Source: a virus. Taken from it: a stretch of DNA of 20,309 bases. A program made the position numbers and the translations under genes. Location of the stretch: positions 1 to 20,309 of the IMG/VR virus record IMGVR_UViG_3300042520_000763; one strand, 5' to 3'. Of the stretch, positions 13,320 to 19,462 are shown piece after piece. The notes below the pieces were generated by a model. The model was not told the DNA's origin. It saw only the letters and a program-made list of their open reading frames with translations, and did not search any database. How positions within the stretch are numbered: the first letter of the stretch is position 1; every line of letters starts with the position of its first letter.

Positions 13320-13462
13320 TATCTCACCGTTAGTAAGTGGTAGGTAAAGTAGATATACTTGCCGTTGTTATGTAGTACTTTACCTACTTTAGGGTTGTTC
13401 AACCCACCTAGAGTACAAAAGAACTTGTAAGTTATGGCGTTACTTGTTGTTGCTGGAAACAT
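13319..13462 (-). CDS. Small hypothetical protein, 47 aa
   Basis: 47 residues, MFPATTSNAITYKFFCTLGG then ...NPKVGKVLHNNGKYIYFTYH. The pattern of aromatic strands and a glycine turn suggests a small beta hairpin protein. It fills the gap between two neighbours exactly: one base after the upstream stop, and overlapping the downstream ATG by one base. The ribosome site is GGAGG, overlapping the end of the upstream gene. Function unknown; I think it is a real gene because of the fit. Confidence 0.55.
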   Translation of the reverse strand: MFPATTSNAITYKFFCTLGGLNNPKVGKVLHNNGKYIYFTYHLLTVR

Positions 13463-13463
13463 T

Positions 13464-13685
13464 TTAATCCTCCAATACTGTATCTGCGAAAACCATCATA
13501 CGTTTACCTTTATAGGTAATTTGTATAGTAGCAAAGTTACCAACTTGTTCATAGAACTGGCAAGTTCGTGTAACTAATTTACCTGACTTAGTTTCTAAGG
13601 TAATCTTATCTTTGTTACCAAATCGGTCTATATGTACCCAACGAGAACCTGTGTTATTTAGGTAGAATGTATTGTATTCAGTCAT
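13464..13685 (-). CDS. Hypothetical protein, 73 aa
   Basis: From the ATG at 13685: MTEYNTFYLNNTGSRWVHID, then RFGNKDKITLETKSGKLVTR and ITYKGKRMMVFADTVLED. It is rich in short beta strands and lysine/glycine turns, like small phage OB- or SH3-like proteins, but no family is assigned. GAGG six bases upstream and a one-base gap after the preceding stop favour this start over the ATG at 13697. Second gene of the leftward transcript. Confidence 0.65.
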   Translation of the reverse strand: MTEYNTFYLNNTGSRWVHIDRFGNKDKITLETKSGKLVTRTCQFYEQVGNFATIQITYKGKRMMVFADTVLED

Positions 13686-13686
13686 A

Positions 13687-13920
13687 TTACACCTCAAATG
13701 TTCTAACTACTTTAATCGACTTATCAGGACTAATAGATGTTATAACTGTAACATCATCCTCAATAACTACGGTATCTGACGCACCGAATAGGTTATCAAA
13801 GAAACTACTACTATTAACATAATTAAGGTAGTGTTTTTCTGTAACTTCAGAAACTTTAGTAGATTCTAGTTCGTAACCTAGTTCACCTAGGCTGTATCTT
13901 TCAGTTGTTAATGTAATCAT
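13687..13920 (-). CDS. Hypothetical first gene of the leftward operon, 77 aa
   Basis: From the ATG at 13920: MITLTTERYSLGELGYELES, then ...VVIEDDVTVITSISPDKSIK ending VVRTFEV. Acidic and beta-rich, with no recognised family. AGAGG is seven bases upstream; an in-frame ATG at 13956 lacks this. It is the first gene downstream of the strong leftward promoter at 14000-14027, so it is expected to be expressed early. A takeover or regulatory role is common for such genes but is not shown here. Confidence 0.65.
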   Translation of the reverse strand: MITLTTERYSLGELGYELESTKVSEVTEKHYLNYVNSSSFFDNLFGASDTVVIEDDVTVITSISPDKSIKVVRTFEV

Positions 13921-13999
13921 AGTATTACCTCTGGTAACTAAGTTTAAGTAAGCCAATTACTGGCCGTTAGCGCTTGCCGTTTCCAGCAATTGAGCGGTC

Positions 14000-14027
14000 A
14001 TTATAATCTATTGTGAAACGATTGCAA
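14000..14027 (-). promoter_or_regulatory. Sigma-70-like promoter for the leftward operon
   Basis: On the minus strand: -35 TTGCAA (14022-14027), 16-base spacer, -10 TATAAT (14000-14005), a perfect -10. Transcription would start near 13993, about 70 bases before the first leftward ATG. The same layout (TTGCA, 16 bases, TATAAT) recurs at 20058-20085, suggesting both are read by the same host polymerase form. Confidence 0.75.
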
Positions 14028-14175
14028 GCGTTAAATTTAAATAAAAGCTATGGTTCCATAATAAAATTTTAAACATCTGGAAGCTTAAATTTCGCATTAT
14101 AAATAAGTATAAATAAACGATTGTAAAATTTTATAATATCCTGTAAAATCCGAAAACAGAAACAAAGCAATATTT

Positions 14176-14205
14176 TTGCCGTTTCAATTTCCCGTAAACT
14201 ACTAT
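14176..14205 (+). promoter_or_regulatory. Possible rightward promoter
   Basis: -35 TTGCCG (14176-14181), 18-base spacer, -10 TACTAT (14200-14205). Four of six matches in each box. It would place the transcript start within about ten bases of the ATG at 14219, a short leader, with AAGG as ribosome site. A TATAAT at 14132-14137 lacks a good -35. The rightward operon needs a promoter in this region, but the exact one is uncertain. Confidence 0.4.
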
Positions 14206-14218
14206 ATAAGGTATAGAT

Positions 14219-14545
14219 ATGAAAACATCAGTAGTATTTGAACTAGAGGACAACAAAGTACAACAGTTACTTTGTATTCCATTAGAAGCTATAGAGCTAT
14301 ATGTAGAGTTCGAGTTCGAGATAGTAGGTAGTTATCAGCCAGCTACTTTTAACTATCCAGCAGAGTTTCCAGACTTAGAAGGTGGTGATACCTTAGTTGC
14401 TGAAGTAACTTTTATAGATGGTTCTATTGTTAGTTTGAATGAGAAACAAATTAAAGCTTTAGATAAGTTATTAACTAAAGAACAGATAGATATAATGGAT
14501 TCAGCTTGTTGGGAACACTTTGATAACTTAAACGACTATAACTAA
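14219..14545 (+). CDS. Strongly acidic protein, first gene of the rightward operon
   Basis: 108 residues with about 22 Asp/Glu, about six lysines and no arginine, so a net charge near -16. Acidic residues alternate with hydrophobics in ELYVEFEFEIV, then AEFPDLEGGDTLVAEVTF, giving strands lined with negative charge. A C-terminal helical part ends in MDSACWEHFDNLNDYN. No family recognised. The composition resembles DNA-mimic proteins, which are often early phage products against restriction or host nucleases; this is only a compositional argument. AAGG precedes the ATG. A 12-base gap separates it from the next gene. Confidence 0.7.
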   Translation: MKTSVVFELEDNKVQQLLCIPLEAIELYVEFEFEIVGSYQPATFNYPAEFPDLEGGDTLVAEVTFIDGSIVSLNEKQIKALDKLLTKEQIDIMDSACWEHFDNLNDYN

Positions 14546-14557
14546 GAGGATATAACA

Positions 14558-14959
14558 ATGACTACTAAAATTTACTTAGGTACTCAAGATAATGAAAGAA
14601 TGTACGTTACCAAACATAAGTGGGATTGTAATTGGTACTGGGCTTTGGGCTATGTAGGCAACGATAACTGTCACTTTCATTTTGATTCTTATCTAAAGGA
14701 TGGTAAATCCGTTAATGATGTATTTACAGAATGTAACTTTACCTACGGGGATTGGTGGGTTATTAGAGATTTGTTTACCCAAGCCTATGCTCTAAAGAAA
14801 GTAGCTGAAGTATATCAATATGGAGGACATCAAATTACTAAAGCAGGTGTAACAGATATTATTAAAAACTCTGATAAAGCTAAACAAGTTAACGAAGATT
14901 TGAAACTTATCTTAGATACTGTCTGGGATTTTATGTTAGTTACTAACCTACGGAAATAA
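14558..14959 (+). CDS. Conserved phage protein with WYW-GYxGN motif
   Basis: 133 residues. The N-terminal part has KHKWDCNWYWALGYVGNDNC, then HFHFDSYLKDG, a pattern I recall from small phage proteins of unknown function. A GDWWVIRDLF segment and a helical C-terminus follow. The dense Trp/Tyr/His/Cys cluster could bind a metal or nucleic acid, but no motif proves it. AGAGGA lies upstream with good spacing. It is one base from the following gene. Function unknown. Confidence 0.75.
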   Translation: MTTKIYLGTQDNERMYVTKHKWDCNWYWALGYVGNDNCHFHFDSYLKDGKSVNDVFTECNFTYGDWWVIRDLFTQAYALKKVAEVYQYGGHQITKAGVTDIIKNSDKAKQVNEDLKLILDTVWDFMLVTNLRK

Positions 14960-14960
14960 T

Positions 14961-15239
14961 ATGAACATTCCATCAAACTACTCTTTAGAAGAGATTGTTA
15001 AGTACGTTGACTTACCAGAACCAGTTAGAAAACTACTTGAAGAAGCGGCTTTTAAGATTATTGAACTAGAGAAAGAGGTAAAGGCTTTCGATAGAATAGA
15101 AGAAAGACTTAGAGAACAGATATACTTTAGGGATGAATACATTGAACAGGTTGTTCAAACCAGTAAAACCACTACTAAGCATAAAGACTTAGCTAAGTTT
15201 ATCGAAATTACTTTAGAAAACAGTTATATAGAATTGTAG
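14961..15239 (+). CDS. Coiled-coil protein, 92 aa
   Basis: 92 residues, mostly charged helix. The central stretch KLLEEAAFKIIELEKEVKAF, followed by DRIEERLREQIYFRDEYIEQ, has heptad-like spacing of hydrophobics, indicating a coiled coil and probable dimer. No enzymatic motif. It follows the WYW-GYxGN gene by one base and may be translationally coupled to it. Function unknown. Confidence 0.7.
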   Translation: MNIPSNYSLEEIVKYVDLPEPVRKLLEEAAFKIIELEKEVKAFDRIEERLREQIYFRDEYIEQVVQTSKTTTKHKDLAKFIEITLENSYIEL

Positions 15240-15245
15240 GTATTT

Positions 15246-15527
15246 ATGAAGATAGCAGATATTAATAAAGCAGATAAAGCTGAACGTACCAATATGTTCT
15301 TTGACTATCTAACAGGACTTGGATTTACTGTTAATAGTACTTGTATCTATCATTGTTATTGCAGATATCCAGACTTTAAAATAGATATTTGGGCAACCAC
15401 AGCTAAGATGGATGTTGTAGAACATAATTTAGGTAAAAAACCTAAAAGATATAACGGCTACCAAAGCATCTTAAACGAAATTAATAGACTACATAAACTT
15501 TATTTGGAGAGCAACAATGGCAATTAA
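15246..15527 (+). CDS. Hypothetical protein, 93 aa
   Basis: 93 residues, mixed fold. The centre contains CIYHCYCRYPDFKIDIWATT, with C-x3-C-x-C and several aromatics, perhaps a metal site but without a second ligand pair. The C-terminus is basic (NLGKKPKRYNGYQSILNEIN). No family recognised. Its last codons overlap the start of the downstream helicase by 11 bases and carry that gene's GGAGA ribosome site, linking the two. Confidence 0.7.
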   Translation: MKIADINKADKAERTNMFFDYLTGLGFTVNSTCIYHCYCRYPDFKIDIWATTAKMDVVEHNLGKKPKRYNGYQSILNEINRLHKLYLESNNGN

Positions 15528-16983
15528 ACCTACTTTAGAGCAAGAACAAATCGTATTAGAAGCTAGTAAAGGTAGTAACCTAGCTATCTCGGCCTTTGCT
15601 GGTGCGGCTAAGACAACTACTTGCACACTTATAGCAGATAAACTACAACGTAAATCACTATATATAGCCTTTAACAAGTCAATAGCAGAAGAAGCTAAGA
15701 CTAAGTTCCCTTCTTGGGTAGAGTGTAGGACTTTACATTCACTAGCTTATGCTACTATTATTGCACCAGAGAAAATGTACAAGAAGGTATCTGGTTTCTT
15801 TGATACTAAACAGTTTGTAGAGCTATATGGTGAGCAGTTAGATTATTTAACCGAAGACAAACAACTAGAAACTATATTTAAAGTTCTGGATATTATAAAA
15901 GCTTTCTGTCAATCGGATAGTTTAGCTCTAGGAGAGTTTACCTATGCTTTCCTAGAACATGATAGAGCTAGTTATGATTATTATTTACCCTTAGTTCTTC
16001 AAGCTTGGGCGGCAGTTACAACTAAGACAAGTACTGTAAACATGACCCATGATGTTTACTTGAAAATGTATCAGTTATCTAATCCTAATCTGGAAGACTA
16101 CGAAGTTATCTACTTAGATGAGGCACAGGATTCTAACCCAGTTACCTTAGATATATTCTATAATCAGAATAGCAGTCAGTTAATTATGGTAGGTGACAGT
16201 TACCAGTCTATTTATGAGTGGCGTGGTGCGGTTAATGCTTTTGATAGTATTCCAGATACTTTTAAACGCTTGTATTTGACTGAAAGTTTCAGATTTACTC
16301 CAGAGATAGCTGAGTTAGCTACTAAACTTACTTCTATTGCTGGTAATGATAGACCAATCATAGGTAAGGCTGAGGTTAAACCAGTTAAAACAAGTGCTAT
16401 TATTGTTAGAACTAATGCTTCTATTATTGATTATCTACTTGCGGCAGTTCAAGAGAACTATAAAGTCCATGTAGTAGCTGATTTACAGGATTTATGGTCT
16501 AAACTTTACCATTTATCTGCTCTAGGTAGTGGGTCAAAGCCTAAATTCCCTAATGCTGAATTGCGTAGGTTTAACACTATAGGTGACTTTGCTACAGAAG
16601 CAGAACGTAACCCAGACCTAAAACGACTAGCTATGTTATCTTTTAAAATGTCACAAGGTAGAGGTACTCATGGTAATATAGTTGCTATTAAAGGTGTACT
16701 TGCTGAAACACCTGCTGAGGGTAAGTTTACTATTGTTACAGCCCATAAAAGTAAGGGCTTGGAATATGACTCAGTTACTTTAGATATGGATATGTTACGG
16801 GAAACAGAGGAAGGTGGTATTGATGACCTAGTTAAACTGCTGAAAGATAATCAAACCTTGAATCTGCTCTATGTAGCTATGACTAGAGCCAAATACCAAT
16901 TAACTTTACCTTCTAATGTCTATGATATTTTTGACAACCTAGAAGTACTAACCGACCTATGGGATAAGACTGCTAGTAATTAA
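15517..16983 (+). CDS. UvrD/FBH1-like SF1A DNA helicase
   Basis: 488 residues. Motif I is A28-G-A-A-K32-T-T-T, followed by the LYIAFNKSIAEEA segment typical of FBH1/UvrD-like helicases and a C-RTLHSLAYA motif. Motif II is Y-L-D201-E202-A-Q-D, motif III V-G-D-S-Y-Q-S-I-Y-E-W-R-G-A, motif IV TESFRF, motif V T-A-H-K-S-K-G-L-E-Y, and motif VI Y-V-A-M-T-R-A-K. These define a 3'-5' SF1A helicase. It is shorter than UvrD, as phage versions often are. It is complementary in polarity to the Dda-like helicase on the other strand. It probably serves recombination-dependent replication or replisome bypass. GGAGA precedes the ATG. Confidence 0.93.
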   Translation: MAIKPTLEQEQIVLEASKGSNLAISAFAGAAKTTTCTLIADKLQRKSLYIAFNKSIAEEAKTKFPSWVECRTLHSLAYATIIAPEKMYKKVSGFFDTKQFVELYGEQLDYLTEDKQLETIFKVLDIIKAFCQSDSLALGEFTYAFLEHDRASYDYYLPLVLQAWAAVTTKTSTVNMTHDVYLKMYQLSNPNLEDYEVIYLDEAQDSNPVTLDIFYNQNSSQLIMVGDSYQSIYEWRGAVNAFDSIPDTFKRLYLTESFRFTPEIAELATKLTSIAGNDRPIIGKAEVKPVKTSAIIVRTNASIIDYLLAAVQENYKVHVVADLQDLWSKLYHLSALGSGSKPKFPNAELRRFNTIGDFATEAERNPDLKRLAMLSFKMSQGRGTHGNIVAIKGVLAETPAEGKFTIVTAHKSKGLEYDSVTLDMDMLRETEEGGIDDLVKLLKDNQTLNLLYVAMTRAKYQLTLPSNVYDIFDNLEVLTDLWDKTASN

Positions 16984-16987
16984 TAAC

Positions 16988-17016
16988 TTGACCTATCTAG
17001 GGAACTGGGTTATAAC
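16988..17016 (+). promoter_or_regulatory. Sigma-70-like promoter before the hydrolase gene
   Basis: -35 TTGACC (16988-16993), exactly 17-base spacer, -10 TATAAC (17011-17016); five of six matches in each box. It lies in the only sizeable gap of the rightward operon and would give the hydrolase and downstream genes their own transcript, perhaps with different timing from the helicase. Confidence 0.7.
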
Positions 17017-17030
17017 CACAAGGAAGTGGT
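17015..17030 (+). promoter_or_regulatory. Small hairpin in the hydrolase leader
   Basis: ACCAC (17015-17019) pairs with GTGGT (17026-17030) around an AAGGAA loop. It sits at or near the predicted transcript start and 18 bases before the ATG; the true ribosome site AGGAG lies just after it. A 5' stabilising stem, or a decoy or regulated site (AAGGA in the loop), is possible. Five base pairs is short. Confidence 0.35.
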
Positions 17031-17047
17031 AAATATAGGAGAATAAC

Positions 17048-17389
17048 ATGGGTTCTATAGCCTGTTTATCGTTAATAATGTATATGGAAGCTCTAAATCA
17101 GAGTAACTATACCAAGGCTTTAGTAGCTGATGTAGCTATTGAAAGAGCTAGTCAAGAAGGGTTTTCTATTTGCAAAAGTATGAAGGTAAAGAAGTCCTAC
17201 TCTTGGATGTGGGATGGAAAGAATACTAGAGTAAATAGAAAGCTCTTGGAAGGTCTTAAACCTATTGCAGTTAAAGAGTTAAAGAAACCTATGATAACTG
17301 GTAGATATTTCTTTAATGAATGTACTATGGGTAAGAGATGGAAAACTAAACACAGCATGATTAGGAGTGAGAAATTATGTTTTTACTAG
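17048..17389 (+). CDS. SleB-type cell-wall hydrolase (probable phage endolysin)
   Basis: 113 residues matching the pattern of the Hydrolase_2/SleB family of peptidoglycan-cleaving enzymes. The N-terminal helix contains CLSLIMYMEAL with the likely catalytic Glu14. The R-A-S-Q..FSICKSM...YSWMWDG segment follows (family pattern: siC.vv...fSw). A C-terminal aromatic end, GRYFFNE...W...CFY, completes it. The family usually has NR before the C-W region; here it is ER. No signal peptide is present, so release would need a holin-type partner. AGGAG precedes the ATG, and its own promoter is at 16988. The last 30 bases recur behind the next gene (17625-17654). A bacterial sporulation role is unlikely in this context. 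Confidence 0.7.
   Translation: MGSIACLSLIMYMEALNQSNYTKALVADVAIERASQEGFSICKSMKVKKSYSWMWDGKNTRVNRKLLEGLKPIAVKELKKPMITGRYFFNECTMGKRWKTKHSMIRSEKLCFY
17360..17389 (+). repeat. 3' end of hydrolase gene, copy 1 of a 30-bp near-direct repeat
   Basis: The 30 bases encoding IRSEKLCFY plus stop recur at 17625-17654 with 26 of 30 identities. All four differences are synonymous in the hydrolase frame (AGG/AGA, TTA/CTT with two changes, TAC/TAT). The gene 17377-17625 lies between the copies, with its start inside copy 1. Confidence 0.85.
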
Positions 17390-17625
17390 AAAAGATTAAT
17401 AACTTCAGTAATAACTATAAAAAAGTAAATTATTTTGGTATAGATTTCTATGTAGATGAAGAAATAAAGTACATAGCTACTGATAAAGATGGGTCAATTT
17501 ACGGTTATATTGAATTGCCAGTTGAAAGAGTAAATGAATGGTGGGCTCCAGAAGTAAGCCCTCCTTACTTCGGTAACTGTAGTTACACAGGCCATTGGCA
17601 ATGTTCATTAATGGCAGTAGATTAA
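17377..17625 (+). CDS. Small phage protein, possible inserted cassette gene, 82 aa
   Basis: 82 residues: VNYFGIDFYVDEEIKYIATD, then KDGSIYGYIELPVERVNEWW and a Cys/Trp-rich end. The pattern of a beta strand, IATDKDGS and an aromatic motif occurs in small phage proteins that bind unknown partners; no function is assigned. It begins inside the end of the hydrolase gene (13-base overlap), with GGAG upstream as ribosome site. It is followed at once by a second copy of the hydrolase's last codons, so it appears to have been inserted there together with a duplicated 3' end. Confidence 0.7.
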   Translation: MFLLEKINNFSNNYKKVNYFGIDFYVDEEIKYIATDKDGSIYGYIELPVERVNEWWAPEVSPPYFGNCSYTGHWQCSLMAVD

Positions 17626-17654
17626 TTAGAAGTGAGAAACTTTGTTTTTATTAG
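17625..17654 (+). repeat. Remnant hydrolase 3' end, copy 2
   Basis: Encodes IRSEKLCFY and a stop in one frame but is attached to no hydrolase ORF; upstream in that frame there is no resemblance to the rest of the enzyme. It probably marks the old end of the hydrolase gene, displaced when the 17377-17625 gene arrived. See copy 1 at 17360-17389. Confidence 0.8.
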
Positions 17655-17663
17655 GAGAGTGTT

Positions 17664-18140
17664 ATGAGTTTGACAGAAGTACTACAAGGGTGGGAGCCTC
17701 TAAGTTATGACTGCCCTAGTCATTTAGCTAAAGAATGTTTCAATAAACCTAAAGAGGATATTATGAGTTTAACAAGACAAGAAGTATTTCAGGCATTAAC
17801 TGAAGGTAAAAAGATTGGATTAGTTCCTAGACTAGAAAGTTGTGACTGGATTGGTCTGCATACTTACTTTAAACTATTAGATGATGATGTTTTTGAATCA
17901 CTTAATTGGTGCATTGAAGCAGAAGCAGAACCACTTGAATGGTATGAGAACATACCTAGTCATGGTGTATTATGTTGGGTACATAATACTATTGAACATC
18001 CAAATAGCTCTAATAGTAGTCTAGCTGTTATTAGAGACCTTAGTATTGATGGTAATTATATGGACTATTTATTTAATGAGTGGTTCTATGCCACACCACT
18101 AACTAATGAAGAAATTAAACAATTCCTAAGAGGAGAATAA
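17664..18140 (+). CDS. PLTxEE-domain phage protein with duplicated start
   Basis: 158 residues from 17664, or 125 from an in-frame ATG at 17763. Both starts have good ribosome sites (AGGAG and AGAGG) and similar sequence after them: MSLTEVLQ at the first, MSLTRQEVFQAL at the second. So the first 33 codons look like a duplicated or leftover start region. The domain proper (RQEVFQALTEGKK ... GVLCWVHN ... WFYATPLTNEEIKQFL) is related to the second half of the protein at 11729-12589 on the opposite strand. The N-terminal RQEV..AL..G element also opens the next gene's product. No catalytic motif; likely a small binding protein. It is one base from the next gene. Confidence 0.72.
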   Translation: MSLTEVLQGWEPLSYDCPSHLAKECFNKPKEDIMSLTRQEVFQALTEGKKIGLVPRLESCDWIGLHTYFKLLDDDVFESLNWCIEAEAEPLEWYENIPSHGVLCWVHNTIEHPNSSNSSLAVIRDLSIDGNYMDYLFNEWFYATPLTNEEIKQFLRGE

Positions 18141-18141
18141 A

Positions 18142-18531
18142 ATGCTAAATCATAGAGAAGTATTAGAAGCACTACTAGCCGGAGAAACTTTAGTTGATGT
18201 AGCTGATAGCGGAATAACTATAAGATTTAATGGAACTAATATACTTGACCAAGAGTCGGAGGAACAGGAAACTATCTGCTTATTTGACTGGAAAATTAAA
18301 CCTAGAACTATTACTATCAATGGTTATGAAGTTCCTGAACCTATGAGGGTTAAACCAAGTTTAGGGGATAAATTCTATATTACATTTTTAACAAATAATA
18401 CTATAGAAAGTTATTTCTTTTCTGATAGCTCAACAGAAAATAGATGGTTTAAACTAGGTTTTCTACATAAAACCAGAGAAGCCGCAGAACTACACTTAGA
18501 AGCCTTACTTAGCTTTACAAAGCATGAGTAA
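18142..18531 (+). CDS. Phage protein with repeated N-terminal element, 129 aa
   Basis: 129 residues. The N-terminal HREVLEALLAGETLVDV resembles the starts of the neighbouring PLTxEE protein and the second half of the 11729-12589 product. A W-K-I-K-P linker, then TITINGYEVPEPMRVKPSLG and DKFYI, leads to a second beta-rich domain. This two-part architecture is common in phage proteins of unknown function. AGAGGAG lies upstream with good spacing. The last eight bases overlap the next small gene. Confidence 0.75.
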   Translation: MLNHREVLEALLAGETLVDVADSGITIRFNGTNILDQESEEQETICLFDWKIKPRTITINGYEVPEPMRVKPSLGDKFYITFLTNNTIESYFFSDSSTENRWFKLGFLHKTREAAELHLEALLSFTKHE

Positions 18532-18688
18532 AGCAACTAAGAAAAGAAAGAAAAGTAACTGGATGAAGGGTTTTATTATCGGACAGGATAAGAAAGACCC
18601 TTTAGCCTTATCACAACAAGAAGCTAGAGCTACTATAGCTGATACTTATGCTAAAGGTAGACAATTATATAAGGTAGGTGAGAAATGA
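18524..18688 (+). CDS. Small basic protein, 54 aa
   Basis: 54 residues: MSKATKKRKKSNWMKGFIIG, then QDKKDPLALSQQEARATIAD and TYAKGRQLYKVGEK. The N-terminus is strongly basic, suggesting nucleic-acid or acidic-protein binding; the rest is helical. It overlaps the previous gene by eight bases and the next by four (ATGA), which supports coding. Its last codons (VGEK) are also the ribosome site for the next gene, the same junction (GGTGAGAAATGA) that occurs one gene later. Confidence 0.65.
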   Translation: MSKATKKRKKSNWMKGFIIGQDKKDPLALSQQEARATIADTYAKGRQLYKVGEK

Positions 18689-18933
18689 CAATGGAAGATA
18701 GGTTAAAGGAATTAGAGAGGTATGGTGAGATAACTCTTAGTTATCATAAGTCTATTTATATGGGGACATTAGTATGGTACGCTTATATAGAACTATTTAC
18801 TCCTCAAGATGGGGTAGAGTTTAAAGTAAGAGGTAGCTATTTTGAGAATGTAAGTGATGCTTTACTTGATTTAGAGAATAAACTATTTGCTACTTTACAG
18901 AATTTGACTGCATTACCTAGAGGTGAGAAATGA
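18685..18933 (+). CDS. Small phage protein, 82 aa
   Basis: 82 residues: ERYGEITLSYHKSIYMGTLV, then WYAYIELFTPQDGVEFKVRG and ALLDLENKLFATLQNL. A strand-strand-helix pattern of the kind seen in small phage accessory proteins; no function assigned. The start is the ATG overlapping the previous stop (ATGA); an ATG two codons on is also possible. It ends in RGEK with the GGTGAGAAATGA junction leading into the next gene. Confidence 0.65.
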   Translation: MTMEDRLKELERYGEITLSYHKSIYMGTLVWYAYIELFTPQDGVEFKVRGSYFENVSDALLDLENKLFATLQNLTALPRGEK

Positions 18934-19241
18934 TTATACTATTCTCTAAAATAACTAAAGAAGTTAAGTTTATAGACCAAGAATCTAAAAGAGATTCGTT
19001 CTCTGAACTAGCTTACATAAATTTAAAGTTTAAAGAGTTTTGTATTCTCTGTGAGTTGGAAGAAGTAGAAGGTAAGTATCTATTTTCCATAAGAGAGCAA
19101 AAGTGTATTTTACATTTTGAGGAGGACATTAATGAACTATTAGTTCTATTAGAGTCTTGGTTTACTGATTTATATATTGTTAGGGTAACAACTCAAGGTA
19201 TAGGACTTGGTCTTTACTTACATATCGAGGAATCTAAATGA
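18930..19241 (+). CDS. Hypothetical protein, 103 aa
   Basis: 103 residues with beta-rich hydrophobic stretches (FKEFCILCELEEVEGKYLFS) and an acidic helix (HFEEDINELLVLLESWF), ending GIGLGLYLHIEESK. No family recognised and no transmembrane segment. Joined by ATGA overlaps to the genes on both sides, so clearly part of the rightward operon. Confidence 0.65.
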   Translation: MIILFSKITKEVKFIDQESKRDSFSELAYINLKFKEFCILCELEEVEGKYLFSIREQKCILHFEEDINELLVLLESWFTDLYIVRVTTQGIGLGLYLHIEESK

Positions 19242-19399
19242 TTTATTTAAAACGCTTTCAATACTTGCTGGAACTATTACTATGCGTAGTAATAATTCCT
19301 TTCGTAGTGCTATTTGGTGGAGTAATTATTATAAGTAGGGGAGAGGTAGACGGTTTAAACTCTTTACTATTTAATTTCTTAGGTAAGATTTTTAAATAA
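19238..19399 (+). CDS. Small membrane protein, 53 aa, last rightward gene
   Basis: 53 residues: MIYLKRFQYLLELLLCVVII, then PFVVLFGGVIIISRGEVDGL and NSLLFNFLGKIFK. A long hydrophobic segment from about residue 9 to 33 crosses the membrane once, with a short basic N-terminus; the C-terminal 20 residues are amphipathic. It overlaps the previous stop (ATGA) and ends just before the terminator. With a signal-less hydrolase gene in the same operon, a holin or other lysis helper is possible, but size and one TM segment are not enough to say so. Confidence 0.65.
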   Translation: MIYLKRFQYLLELLLCVVIIPFVVLFGGVIIISRGEVDGLNSLLFNFLGKIFK

Positions 19400-19415
19400 C
19401 TTACAGACAATAAAA

Positions 19416-19436
19416 AGGGCGGTAGTTAGCCGCCCT
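19416..19436. terminator. Bidirectional intrinsic terminator
   Basis: AGGGCGG (19416-19422) pairs perfectly with CCGCCCT (19430-19436) around a seven-base loop. On the minus strand the stem is followed by TTTTTATT, a strong terminator for the 19463-19996 gene. On the plus strand it is followed by CTTCTTT, a weaker tail for the rightward operon. It sits exactly between the convergent genes and is the most GC-rich hairpin seen. Confidence 0.9.
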
Positions 19437-19462
19437 CTTCTTTAGATACTGTTACCAGTATA

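Larger units (their letters stand above)
13921..14218. other. AT-rich divergent control region, origin candidate
   Basis: 298 bases with no gene, where leftward and rightward transcription diverge. It holds a strong leftward promoter (14000-14027), a weaker rightward promoter (14176-14205), two copies of TAAAATTTTA (14062 and 14124), two copies of TTGCCGTTTC (13974 and 14176) and two ACGATTG motifs (near 14019 and 14118). The stretch from about 14030 to 14160 is very AT-rich and could melt easily. Central position between divergent operons, short direct repeats and AT-richness are typical of a phage origin or early control region. No initiator-binding consensus is identifiable. Confidence 0.5.

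Noticed and set aside
15489-15677. Leftward 62-codon ORF opposite the UvrD-like helicase start
   Set aside because: Covers the Walker A region on the other strand in a rightward operon; shadow.
19238-19399. Holin assignment for the 53-residue membrane protein
   Set aside because: One TM segment in a lysis-gene operon is suggestive only; there is no family motif, and the window has several other tiny membrane proteins.
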